Positions 1 through 11,248 of a stretch of 64,000 bases of DNA are shown here, in pieces (positions within the stretch are counted from its first letter, which is position 1; each line of letters begins with the position of its first letter). Position numbers and translations under genes: made by a program. The stretch comes from Hydractinia symbiolongicarpus (Eukaryota; Cnidaria; Hydrozoa; Anthoathecata; Hydractiniidae), in the NCBI RefSeq assembly GCF_029227915.1, contig NC_079886.1, forward strand, positions 1,488,001 to 1,552,000, in the 5' to 3' direction. Below the pieces are notes generated by a model. It worked only from the letters and a program-made list of their open reading frames with translations. It made no database searches and was not told the origin of the DNA.

Positions 1-203
1 GGGTTTTCGTTTGCCGGCGATTAAACTTCTTTTGTTTAGCGTCTCTTAAAAAATGAAAATATTTTTGAAAACTACAAGTCTCATGCGTTTTAGTGGTGAA
101 AAAATAAATTAAAAAATCGTTCGGGAAATGAGTTTACTCCCTGGGTACTTTCTTTGTATACTTTTGACTATACAGGCCGAGTACGGAAATTACGGGAAAT
201 CGC

Positions 204-406
204 GGGTTTTCGTTTGCCGGCGATTAAACTTCTTTTATTTAGCTTCTCATCAAAAATGAAAACATTTTTGAAAATTACAAGTCTCATTCGTTTTAGTGGT
301 GAAAAAATAATTTAAAAAATCGTTCCGGAAATGAGTTTACTCCTTGAGTACTTTCTTTGTATACTTTTGACTATACGGGCCGAGTACGGGATTTACGGGA
401 AATCGC
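204..406 (+). repeat. Representative type A monomer (203 bp)
   Basis: One full monomer used as reference. It contains, in order, the GCCGGC palindrome near the start, an A/T dyad at 250-271, the TTTTAGTGGTG block, an A-tract block, GAAATGAGTTTACTC, GTATAC, then the type A tail: CTTTTGACTATACGGG, CCGAGTACGGG, TTTACGGG and AAATCGC. Type A is the most frequent tail in the window. This copy has local variants (AGCTTCTC, AAAATTAC, CATTCG, TTCCGG, CTTGAGTAC) that recur in the equivalent member of the 7-monomer higher-order repeat. Confidence 0.9.
250..271. other. Perfect 9-bp dyad with 4-base loop, example
   Basis: TCAAAAATG at 250-258 is the exact reverse complement of CATTTTTGA at 263-271, separated by AAAA. 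The same dyad recurs in every monomer that keeps the AAAACATTTTTGA form. Monomers with AAAATATTTTTG keep the dyad except for one pair, which becomes G-T. Those with AAAATAATTTTG weaken it further. Such a hairpin could form in single-stranded DNA or in a transcript. Function is not shown by the sequence. Confidence 0.8.
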
Positions 407-409
407 GGG
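376..409 (+). other. Four GGG tracts, possible G-quadruplex, example
   Basis: CGGG occurs at 376-379, 387-390, 396-399 and 406-409, at spacings of 11, 9 and 10 bp, close to one helical turn. The four GGG tracts are separated by loops of 8, 6 and 7 bases, which fits a relaxed G-quadruplex definition but not the strict loop limit of 7. The last tract belongs to the next monomer, so the motif spans the monomer junction as I set it. Most type A monomers have this arrangement. Type B monomers lose the third tract because ACGGG is replaced by ACAGG. Confidence 0.6.
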
Positions 410-1826
410 TTCTGGTTTGCCGACGATTAAACTTCTTTAATTTAGCGTTTCATCAAAAATGAAAACATTTTTGAAAACTACAAGTCTCATGCGTTTTTGT
501 GGTGAAAAAATAATTTAAAAAATCGTTCGGGAAATGAGTTTACTCCCTGGGTACTTTCTTTGTATACTTTTGACTATATGGGCCGAGTACGGGATTTACG
601 GGAAATCGCGGGTTTTCGTTTACCGGCGATTAAACTTCTTTTATTCAGCGTCTCATCAAAAATGAAAAATTTTTTAAAAACTACAAGTCTCATGCGTTTT
701 AGTGGTGAAAATATAATTTAAAAAATCGTTCGGGAAATGATTTTACTCCCTGGGTACTTTCTTTGTATACTTTTTAATATACGGGCCGAGTCCGGGATTT
801 ACTGGAAATCGCGGGTTTTCGTTTGCCGGCGATTAAACTTCTTTTATTCAGCGTCTCATCAAAAATGAAAATATTTTTGAAAACTACAAGTTTTATGCGT
901 TTTAGTGGTGAAAAAATAATTTAAAAAATCGTTCGGTAAATGAGTTTACTCCTTGAGTAATTTCGTTGTATACTTTTGACTATACGGGTCGAGTACCGGA
1001 TTTACGGGAAATCGCGGGTTTTCGTTTGACGGCGATTAAACTTTTTTTATTCAGCGTCTTATCAAAAATGAAAACATTTTTGAAAACTACCAGTCTCATG
1101 CGTTTTAGTGCTGAAAAAATAATTTAAAAAATTGTTCTGAAAATCAGTTTACTCACAGGGTACTTTCTTTGTATACATTCGACTATGGGGGCCAAGCCCG
1201 GGATTTACAGGAAATCGCGGGTTTTCGTTTGCCGGCGATTAAACTTCTTTTATTTTGGGTCTCATCAAAAATAAAAACATTTTTGAAAACTACAAGTCTC
1301 ATGCGTTTTAGTGGTGAAAAAATAATTTAAAAATCGCTCGGGAAATGAGTTTACTTCCTGGGTACTTTTTTTATATACATTCGACTATACTGGCCGAGTA
1401 CGGGATTTACGGGAAATCGCGGGTTTTCGTTTGCCGGCGATTAAACTTCTTTTATTTAGCGTCTCTTAAAAAATGAAAATATTTTTGAAAACTACAAGTC
1501 TCATGCGTTTTAGTGGTGAAAAAATAAATTAAAAAATCGTTCGGGAAATGAGTTTACTCCCTGGGTACTTTCTTTGTATACTTTTGACTATATAGGCCGA
1601 GTACGGAAATTACGGGAAATCGCGGGTTTTCGTTTGCCGGCGATTAAACTTCTTTTATTTAGCTTCTCATCAAAAATGAAAACATTTTTGAAAATTACAA
1701 GTCTCATTCGTTTTAGTGGTGAAAAAATAATTTAAAAAATCGTTCCGGAAATGAGTTTACTCCTTGAGTACTTTCTTTGTATACTTTTGACTATACGGGC
1801 CGAGTACCGGATTTACGGGAAATCGC

Positions 1827-2029
1827 GGGTTTTCGTTTGCCGGCGATTAAACTTTTTTTATTCAGCGTCTTATCAAAAATGAAAACATTTTTGAAAACTA
1901 CAAGTGTCATGCGTTTTTGTGGTGAAAAAATAATTTAAACAATCGTTCTGAAAATGAGTTTACTCACAGGGTACTTTCTTTGTATACATTCGACTATATG
2001 GGCCAAGCCCGGGATTTACAGGAAATCGC
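1827..2029 (+). repeat. Representative type B monomer (203 bp)
   Basis: Reference copy of the second monomer class. Relative to type A it has TGAAAATGAG in place of GGGAAATGAG, CTCACAGGG in place of CTCCCTGGG, CATTCGAC in place of CTTTTGAC, CCAAGCCCGGG in place of CCGAGTACGGG, and ACAGG in place of ACGGG. These differences travel together over about 75 bp, so they behave as a haplotype and not as independent mutations. Type B copies are scattered through the array, often once or twice per higher-order unit, and several have an extra G (ATATGGGGCC), making 204 bp. Confidence 0.85.
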
Positions 2030-3249
2030 GGGTTTTCGTTTGCCGGCAATTAAACTTCTTTTATTCAGCGTCTGATCAAAAATGAAAACATTTTTGAAAA
2101 CTACAAGCCTCATGCGTTTTAGTGGTGAAAAAATAATTTAAAAAATCGTTCGGGAAATGAGTTTACTCCCTGGGTACTTTCTTTGTATACTTTTGACTAT
2201 ACGGGCCGAGTACGGGATGTACGGGAAGTCGCGGGTTTTCGTTTGCCGGCGATTAAACTTCTTTTATTCAGCGTCTCATCAAAAATGAAAATTATTTTTG
2301 AAAACTACAAGTCTCTTGCGTTTTTGTGGTGAAAAAATAATTTAAAAAATCGTTCGGGAAATGAGTTTACTCCCTGGGTACTTTCTTTGTATACTTTTGA
2401 CTATACGGGCCGAGTCCGGGATTTACGGGAAACCGCGGGTTTTCGTTTGCCGGCGATTAAACTTCTTTTATTCAGCGTCTCATCAAAAATGAAAATATTT
2501 TTAAAAACTACAAGTTTTATGCGTTTTAGTGGTGAAAAAATAATTTAAAAAATCGTTCGGGAATTGAATTTACTCCCTGGGTACTTTCTTTGTATACTTT
2601 TGACTATACGGGCCGAGTCCGGGATTTACAGGAAATCGCGGGTTTTGGTTTGCCGGCGATTAAACTTCTTTAATTTAGCGTTTCATCAAAAATGAAAACA
2701 TTTTTGAAAAACTACAAGTCTCATGCGTTTTTGTGGTGAAAAAATAATTTAAAAAATCGTTCGGGAAATGAGTTTACTCCCTGGGTACTTTCTTTGTATA
2801 CTTTTGACTATATGGGCCGAGTACGGGATTTACGGGAAATCGCGGGTTTTCGTTTACCGGCGATTAAACTTCTTTTATTCAGCGTCTCATCAAAAATGAA
2901 AAATTTTTTGAAAACTACAAGTCTCATGCGTTTTAGTGGTGAAAAAATAATTTAAAAAATCGTTCGGGAAATGAATTTACTCCCTGGGTACTTTCTTTGT
3001 ATACTTTTGACTATACGGGCCGAGTCCGGGATTTACGGGAAATCGCGGGTTTTCGTTTGCCGGCGATTAAACTTTTTTTATTCAGCGTCTCATCAAAAAT
3101 GAAAATATTTTTGAAAACTACAAGTTTTATGCGTTTTAGTGGTGAAAAAATAATTTAAAAAATCGTTCGGGAAATCAATTTACTCCCTGGGTACTTTCTT
3201 TGTATACTTTTGACTATACGGGCCGAGTACCGGATTTACGGGAAATCGC

Positions 3250-4262
3250 GGGTTTTCGTTTCCGACGATTAAACTTCTTTAATTTAGCGTTTCATCAAAA
3301 ATGAAAACATTTTTGAAAACTACAAGTCTCATGCGTTTTTGTGGTGAAAAAATAATTTAAAAAATCGTTCGGGAAATGAGTTTACTCCCTGGGTACTTTC
3401 TTTGTATACTTTTGACTATATGGGCCGAGTACGGGATTTACGGGAAATCGCGGGTTTTCGTTTACCGGCGATTAAACTTCTTTTATTCAGCGTCTCATCA
3501 AAAATGAAAAATTTTTTAAAAACTACAAGTCTCATGCGTTTTAGTGGTGAAAATATAATTTAAAAAATCGTTCGGGAAATGATTTTACTCCCTGGGTACT
3601 TTCTTTGTATACTTTTTAATATACGGGCCGAGTCCGGGATTTACTGGAAATCGCGGGTTTTCGTTTGCCGGCGATTAAACTTCTTTTATTCAGCGTCTCA
3701 TCAAAAATGAAAATATTTTTGAAAACTACAAGTTTTATGCGTTTTAGTGGTGAACAAATAATTTAAAAAATCGTTCGGTAAATGAGTTTACTCCTTGAGT
3801 AATTTCGTTGTATACTTTTGACTATACGGGTCGAGTACCGGATTTACGGGAAATCGCGGGTTTTCGTTTGACGGCGATTAAACTTTTTTTATTCAGCGTC
3901 TTATCAAAAATGAAAACATTTTTGAAAACTACCAGTCTCATGCGTTTTAGTGCTGAGAAAATAATTTAAAAAATTGTTCTGAAAATCAGCTTACTCATAG
4001 GGTACTTTCTTTGTATACATTTGACTATGGGGGCTAAGCCCGGGATTTACAGGAAATCCCGGGTTTTCGTTTGCCGGCGATTAAACTTCTTTTATTTAGG
4101 GTCTCATCAAAAATGAAAACATTTTTGAAAACTACAAGTCTCATGCGTTTTAGTGGTGAAAAAATAATTTAAAAATCGTTCGGGAAATGAGTTTACTTCC
4201 TGGGTACTTTTTTTATATACATTCGACTATACTGGCCGAGTACGGGATTTACGGGAAATCGC
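3250..4262 (+). repeat. Partial 7-monomer HOR (members 3-7)
   Basis: Five monomers equivalent to members 3 to 7 of the HOR at 1-1420, in the same order (offset 2843 from 407). The first member has lost a base (TTTCCGACG). Small private differences are seen, such as GTGCTGAGAAAATAA and CAGCTTACTCATAGG in member 6. The preceding monomer at 3047 belongs to a different series, so an exchange joined the series at about 3250. Confidence 0.85.
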
Positions 4263-7102
4263 GGATTTGCGTTTGCCGGCGATTAAACTTCTTTTATTTA
4301 GCGTCTCTTAAAAAATGAAAATATTTTTGAAAACTACAAGTCTCATGCGTTTTAGTGGTGAAAAAATAAATTAAAAAATCGTTCGGGAAATGAGTTTACT
4401 CCCTGGGTACTTTCTTTGTATACTTTTGACTATACAGGCCGAGTACGGAAATTACGGGAAATCGCGGGTTTTCGTTTGCCGGCGATTAAACTTCTTTTAT
4501 TTAGCTTCTCATCAAAAATGAAAACATTTTTGAAAATTACAAGTCTCATTCGTTTTAGTGGTGAAAAAATAATTTAAAAAATCGTTCCGGAAATGAGTTT
4601 ACTCCTTGAGTACTTTCTTTGTATACTTTTGACTATACGGGCCGAGTACGGGATTTACGGGAAATCGCGGGTTTTGGTTTGCCGACGATTAAACTTCTTT
4701 AATTTAGCGTTTCATCAAAAATGAAAACATTTTTGAAAACTACAAGTCTCATGCGTTTTTGTGGTGAAAAAATAATTTAAAAAATCGTTCGGGAAATGAG
4801 TTTACTCCCTGGGTACTTTCTTTGTATACTTTTGACTATATGGGCCGAGTACGGGATTTACGGGAAATCGCGGGTTTTCGTTTACCGGCGATTAAACTTC
4901 TTTTATTCAGCGTCTCATCAAAAATGAAAAATTTTTTAAAAACTACAAGTCTCATGCGTTTTAGTGGTGAAAATATAATTTAAAAAATCGTTCGGGAAAT
5001 GATTTTACTCCCTGGGTACTTTCTTTGTATACTTTTTAATATACGGGCCGAGTCCGGGATTTACTGGAAATCGCGGGTTTTCGTTTGCCGGCGATTAAAC
5101 TTCTTTTATTCAGCGTCTCATCAAAAATGAAAATATTTTTGAAAACTACAAGTTTTATGCGTTTTAGTGGTGAAAAAATAATTTAAAAAATCGTTCGGTA
5201 AATGAGTTTACTCCTTGAGTAATTTCGTTGTATACTTTTGACTATACGGGTCGAGTACCGGATTTACGGGAAATCGCGGGTTTTCGTTTGACGGCGATTA
5301 AACTTTTTTTATTCAGCGTCTTATCAAAAATGAAAACATTTTTGAAAACTACCAGTCTCATGCGTTTTAGTGCTGAAAAAATAATTTAAAAAATTGTTCT
5401 GAAAATCAGTTTACTCACAGGGTACTTTCTTTGTATACATTCGACTATGGGGGCCAAGCCCGGGATTTACAGGAAATCGCGGGTTTTCGTTTGCCGGCGA
5501 TTAAACTTCTTTTATTTAGGGTCTCATCAAAAATGAAAACATTTTTGAAAACTACAAGTCTCATGCGTTTTAGTGGTGAAAAAATAATTTAAAAATCGTT
5601 CGGGAAATGAGTTTACTTCCTGGGTACTTTTTTTATATACATTCGACTATACTGGCCGAGTACGGGATTTACGGGAAATCGCGGGTTTTCGTTTGCCGGC
5701 GATTAAACTTCTTTTGTTTAGCGTCTCTTAAAAAATGAAAATATTTTTGAAAACTACAAGTCTCATGCGTTTTAGTGGTGAAAAAATAAATTAAAAAATC
5801 GTTCGGGAAATGAGTTTACTCCCTGGGTACTTTCTTTGTATACTTTTGACTATACAGGCCGAGTACGGAAATTACGGGAAATCGCGGGTTTTCGTTTGCC
5901 GGCGATTAAACTTCTTTTATTTAGCTTCTCATCAAAAATGAAAACATTTTTGAAAATTACAAGTCTCATTCGTTTTAGTGGTGAAAAAATAATTTAAAAA
6001 ATCGTTCCGGAAATGAGTTTACTCCTTGAGTACTTTCTTTGTATACTTTTGACTATACGGGCCGAGTACGGGATTTACGGGAAATCGCGGGTTCTGGTTT
6101 GCCGACGATTAAACTTCTTTAATTTAGCGTTTCATCAAAAATGAAAACATTTTTGAAAACTACAAGTCTCATGCGTTTTTGTGGTGAAAAAATAATTTAA
6201 AAAATCGTTCGGGAAATGAGTTTACTCCCTGGGTACTTTCTTTGTATACTTTTGACTATATGGGCCGAGTACGGGATTTACGGGAAATCGCGGGTTTTCG
6301 TTTACCGGCGATTAAACTTCTTTTATTCAGCGTCTCATCAAAAATGAAAAATTTTTTAAAAACTACAAGTCTCATGCGTTTTAGTGGTGAAAATATAATT
6401 TAAAAAATCGTTCGGGAAATGATTTTACTCCCTGGGTACTTTCTTTGTATACTTTTTAATATACGGGCCGAGTCCGGGATTTACTGGAAATCGCGGGTTT
6501 TCGTTTGCCGGCGATTAAACTTCTTTTATTCAGCGTCTCATCAAAAATGAAAATATTTTTGAAAACTACAAGTTTTATGCGTTTTAGTGGTGAAAAAATA
6601 ATTTAAAAAATCGTTCGGTAAATGAGTTTACTCCTTGAGTAATTTCGTTGTATACTTTTGACTATACGGGTCGAGTACCGGATTTACGGGAAATCGCGGG
6701 TTTTCGTTTGACGGCGATTAAACTTTTTTTATTCAGCGTCTTATCAAAAATGAAAACATTTTTGAAAACTACCAGTCTCATGCGTTTTAGTGCTGAAAAA
6801 ATAATTTAAAAAATTGTTCTGAAAATCAGTTTACTCACAGGGTACTTTCTTTGTATACATTCGACTATGGGGGCCAAGCCCGGGATTTACAGGAAATCGC
6901 GGGTTTTCGTTTGCCGGCGATTAAACTTCTTTTATTTTGGGTCTCATCAAAAATAAAAACATTTTTGAAAACTACAAGTCTCATGCGTTTTAGTGGTGAA
7001 AAAATAATTTAAAAATCGCTCGGGAAATGAGTTTACTTCCTGGGTACTTTTTTTATATACATTCGACTATACTGGCCGAGTACGGGATTTACGGGAAATC
7101 GC
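4263..7102 (+). repeat. 7-monomer HOR, two tandem copies (1420 bp each)
   Basis: Two complete copies, 4263-5682 and 5683-7102, in direct tandem with the partial copy before them. Member order and diagnostic variants match 1-1420. Member 1 of the first copy has an unusual GCGGATTTGCG start. Member 7 of the second copy shares TTTTGGGTCTC and AAATAAAAAC with the copy at 1219, showing that 5683-7102 derives from the same ancestor as 1-1420 and not from its immediate left neighbour. Confidence 0.88.
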
Positions 7103-8689
7103 GGGTTTTCGTTTGCCGGCGATTAAACTTCTTTTATTTAGCGTCTCTTAAAAAATGAAAATATTTTTGAAAACTACAAGTCTCATGCGTTTTAGTGGTG
7201 AAAAAATAAATTAAAAAATCGTTCGGGAAATGAGTTTACTCCCTGGGTACTTTCTTTGTATACTTTTGACTATATAGGCCGAGTACGGAAATTACGGGAA
7301 ATCGCGGGTTTTCGTTTGCCGGCGATTAAACTTCTTTTATTTAGCTTCTCATCAAAAATGAAAACATTTTTGAAAATTACAAGTCTCATTCGTTTTAGTG
7401 GTGAAAAAATAATTTAAAAAATCGTTCCGGAAATGAGTTTACTCCTTGAGTACTTTCTTTGTATACTTTTGACTATACGGGCCGAGTACCGGATTTACGG
7501 GAAATCGCGGGTTTTCGTTTGCCGGCGATTAAACTTTTTTTATTCAGCGTCTTATCAAAAATGAAAACATTTTTGAAAACTACAAGTGTCATGCGTTTTT
7601 GTGGTGAAAAAATAATTTAAACAATCGTTCTGAAAATGAGTTTACTCACAGGGTACTTTCTTTGTATACATTCGACTATATGGGCCAAGCCCGGGATTTA
7701 CAGGAAATCGCGGGTTTTCGTTTGCCGGCAATTAAACTTCTTTTATTCAGCGTCTGATCAAAAATGAAAACATTTTTGAAAACTACAAGCCTCATGCGTT
7801 TTAGTGGTGAAAAAATAATTTAAAAAATCGTTCGGGAAATGAGTTTACTCCCTGGGTACTTTCTTTGTATACTTTTGACTATACGGGCCGAGTACGGGAT
7901 GTACGGGAAGTCGCGGGTTTTCGTTTGCCGGCGATTAAACTTCTTTTATTCAGCGTCTCATCAAAAATGAAAATTATTTTTGAAAACTACAAGTCTCTTG
8001 CGTTTTTGTGGTGAAAAAATAATTTAAAAAATCGTTCGGGAAATGAGTTTACTCCCTGGGTACTTTCTTTGTATACTTTTGACTATACGGGCCGAGTCCG
8101 GGATTTACGGGAAACCGCGGGTTTTCGTTTGCCGGCGATTAAACTTCTTTTATTCAGCGTCTCATCAAAAATGAAAATATTTTTAAAAACTACAAGTTTT
8201 ATGCGTTTTAGTGGTGAAAAAATAATTTAAAAAATCGTTCGGGAATTGAATTTACTCCCTGGGTACTTTCTTTGTATACTTTTGACTATACGGGCCGAGT
8301 CCGGGATTTACAGGAAATCGCGGGTTTTGGTTTGCCGGCGATTAAACTTCTTTAATTTAGCGTTTCATCAAAAATGAAAACATTTTTGAAAAACTACAAG
8401 TCTCATGCGTTTTTGTGGTGAAAAAATAATTTAAAAAATCGTTCGGGAAATGAGTTTACTCCCTGGGTACTTTCTTTGTATACTTTTGACTATATGGGCC
8501 GAGTACGGGATTTACGGGAAATCGCGGGTTTTCGTTTACCGGCGATTAAACTTCTTTTATTCAGCGTCTCATCAAAAATGAAAATTTTTTTGAAAACTAC
8601 AAGTCTCATGCGTTTTAGTGGTGAAAAAATAATTTAAAAAATCGTTCGGGAAATGAATTTACTCCCTGGGTACTTTCTTTGTATACTTT
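5683..8689 (+). repeat. Long duplicate of 1-3007 (offset 5682 bp, about 15 monomers)
   Basis: Fifteen consecutive monomers repeat those starting at base 1, including rare private marks: GGTTCTGGTTTG at 407 and 6089, ACTATATAGGCC in member 8, AAACAATCG in member 10, the extra base in AAATTATTTTTG in member 12, and GGAATTGAATTT in member 13. The identity breaks at about 3008/8690, where TTTTGACTATACGG faces TTTTTAATATACGG. This is a segmental duplication about 3 kb long with very few differences by eye. Confidence 0.85.
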
Positions 8690-11248
8690 TTAATATACGG
8701 GCCGAGTCCGGGATTTACGGGAAATCGCGGGTTTTCGTTTGCCGGCGATTAAACTTCTTTTATTCAGCGTCTCATCAAAAATGAAAATATTTTTGAAAAC
8801 TACAAGTTTTATGCGTTTTAGTGGTGAAAAAATAATTTAAAAAATCGTTCGGTAAATGAGTTTACTCCTTGAGTAATTTCGTTGTATACTTTTGACTATA
8901 CGGGTCGAGTACCGGATTTACGGGAAATCGCGGGTTTTCGTTTGCCGGCGATTTAACTTTTTTTATTCAGCGTCTTATCAAAAATGAAAACATTTTTGAA
9001 AACTACCAGTCTCATGCGTTTTAGTGGTGAAAAAATAATTTAAAAAATTCTTCTGAAAATCAGTTTACTCACAGGGTACTTTCTTTGTATACATTCGACT
9101 ATGGGGGCCAAGCCCGGGATTTACAGGAAATCGCGGGTTTTCTTTTGCCGGCGATTAAACTTCTTTTATTTAGCGTCTCATCAAAAATGAAAACATTTTT
9201 GAAAACTACAAGTCTCATGCGTTTTAGTGGTGAAAAAATAATTTAAAAATCGTTCGGGAAATGCATTTACTCCCTGGGTACTTTCTTTGTATACTTTTGA
9301 CTATACAGGCCGAGTCCGGGATTTACGGGAAATCGCGGGTTTTCGTTTGCCGGCGATTAAACTTCTTTAATTTAGTGTTTCATCAAAAATGAAAACGTTT
9401 TTAAAAACTACAAGTCTCAGGCGTTTTAGTGGTGAAAAAATAATTTAAAAAATCGTTCGGGAAATGAGTTTACTCCCTGGGTACTTTTTTTATATACATT
9501 CGACTATACTGGCCGAGTACGGGATTTACGGGAAATCGCGGGTTTTCGTTTGCCGGCGATTAAACTTTTTTTATTTAGCGTCTCATCAAAAATGAAAATA
9601 TTTTTGAAAACTACAAGTCTCATGCGTTTTAGTGGTGAAAAAATAATTTAAAAAATCGTTCGGGAAATGAGTTTACTCCCTGGGTACTTTCTTTGTATAC
9701 TTTTGACTATACGGGCCGAGTACGGAAATTACGGGAAATCGCGGGTTTTCGTTTGCCGGCGATTAAACTTCTTTTATTTAGCGTCTCATCAAAAATGAAA
9801 ACATTTTTGAAAATTACAAGTCTCATTCGTTTTAGTGGTGAAAAAATAATTTAAAAAATCGTTCCGGAAATGAGTTTACTCCTTGAGTACTTTCTTTGTA
9901 TACTTTTGACTATACGGGCCGAGTACGGGATTTACGGGAAATCGTGGGTTTTCGTTTGCCGGCGATTAAACTTCTTTTATTTAGCGTCTCATCAAAAATG
10001 AAAATATTTTTAAAAACTACAAGTCTCATGCGTTTTAGTGGTGAAAAAATAATTTAAAAATTGTTCGGGAAATGAGTTTACTCCCTGGGTACTTTCTTTG
10101 TATACTTTTGACTATACGGGCCAAGCCCGGGATTTACAGGAAATCGCGGGTTTTCGTTTGCCGGCGATTAAACTTTTTTTATTCAGCGTCTTATCAAAAA
10201 TGAAAACATTTTTGAAAACTACAAGTGTCATGCGTTTTTGTGGTGAAAAAATAATTTAAAAAATCGTACTGAAAATGAGTTTACTCACAGGGTACTTTCT
10301 TTGTATACATTCGACCATATATGGGCCAAGCCCGGGATTTACAGGAAATCGCGGGTTTTCGTTTGCCGGCAATTAAACTTCTTTTATTCAGCGTCTGATC
10401 AAAAATGAAAACATTTTTGAAAACTACAAGTCTCATGCGTTTTAGTGGTGAAAAAATAATTTAAAAAATCGTTCGGGAAATGAGTTTACTCCCTGGGTAC
10501 TTTCTTTGTATACTTTTGACTATACGGGCCGAGTACGGGATGTACGGGAAATCGCGGGGTTTCGTTTGTCGGCGATTAAACTTCTTTTATTCAGCGTCTC
10601 ATCAAAAATGAAAATATTTTTGAAAACTACAAGTCTCATTCGTTTTAGTGGTGAAAAAATAATTTAAAAAATCGTTCGGGAAATGAATTTACTCCCTGGG
10701 TACTTTCTTTGTATACTTTTGACTATACGGGCCGAGTCCGGGATTTACGGGAAATCGCGGGTTTTCGGTTGCCGGCGATTAAACTTCATTTATTTAGCGT
10801 CTCATCAAAAATGAAAACATTTTTGAAAACTACAAGTCTCGTGCATTTTAGTGGTGAAAAAATAATTTAAAAAACCATTCGGGAAATCAGTTTACTTCCT
10901 TGGTACTTTTTTTGTATACTTTTGACTATACGGGCCGAGTACGGGATTTACGGGAAATCGCGGATTTTCGTTTGCCGGCGATTAAACTTCTTTTATTCAG
11001 CGTCTCATCAAAAATGAAAATATTTTTGAAAACTACAAGCCTGATGCGTTTTAGTGGTGAAAAAATAATTTAAAAAATCGTTCGGGAAATGAATTTACTC
11101 CCTGGGTACTTTCTTTGTATACTTTTGACTATACGGGCCGAGTCCGGGATTTACGGGAAATCGCGGGTTTTCGTTTGCCGGCGATTAAACTTCTTTAATT
11201 TAGCGTTTCATCAAAAATGAAAACATTTTTGAAAATTACAAGTCTCAG
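8690..11248 (+). repeat. Irregular satellite monomers, no local HOR found
   Basis: About twelve monomers that do not form a local tandem higher-order unit. The first two (8729 and 8932) resemble members 5 and 6 of the 7-monomer HOR. The segment from about 9710 to 10860 reappears at about 20877-22027 (offset 11167 bp, 55 monomers plus 2 bases), sharing ATCGTGGG and CATTCGACCATATATGGG. No non-satellite sequence is present. Confidence 0.75.

Larger units (their letters stand above)
1..1420 (+). repeat. 7-monomer HOR (1420 bp), copy 1
   Basis: Seven distinguishable monomers starting at 1, 204, 407, 610, 813, 1016 and 1219. Diagnostic variants in order are: CTCTTAAAAAATG; AGCTTCTC with TTCCGG; GCCGACG with TAATTTAGCGTTTC; TACCGGCG with TTTTTAATATACGG; CGGTAAATGAG with GAGTAATTTCG; TGACGGCG with CTATGGGGGCC; and a 202-bp member with TTTTTTATATACATTCG. 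The next monomers at 1421 and 1624 restart the series and then leave it. Equivalent full copies lie at 4263 and 5683, and a 5-member partial copy lies at 3250-4262. Confidence 0.9.

Noticed and set aside
1340-1400. A CENP-B box in or near CATTCGACTATACGGG or TTCGTTTGCCGGCG.
   Set aside because: The first has TTCG and CGGG but the spacer is one base short and the central A is missing. The second has TTCG but no CGGG at the required distance. Neither satisfies the known 17-bp box, so I do not call it.
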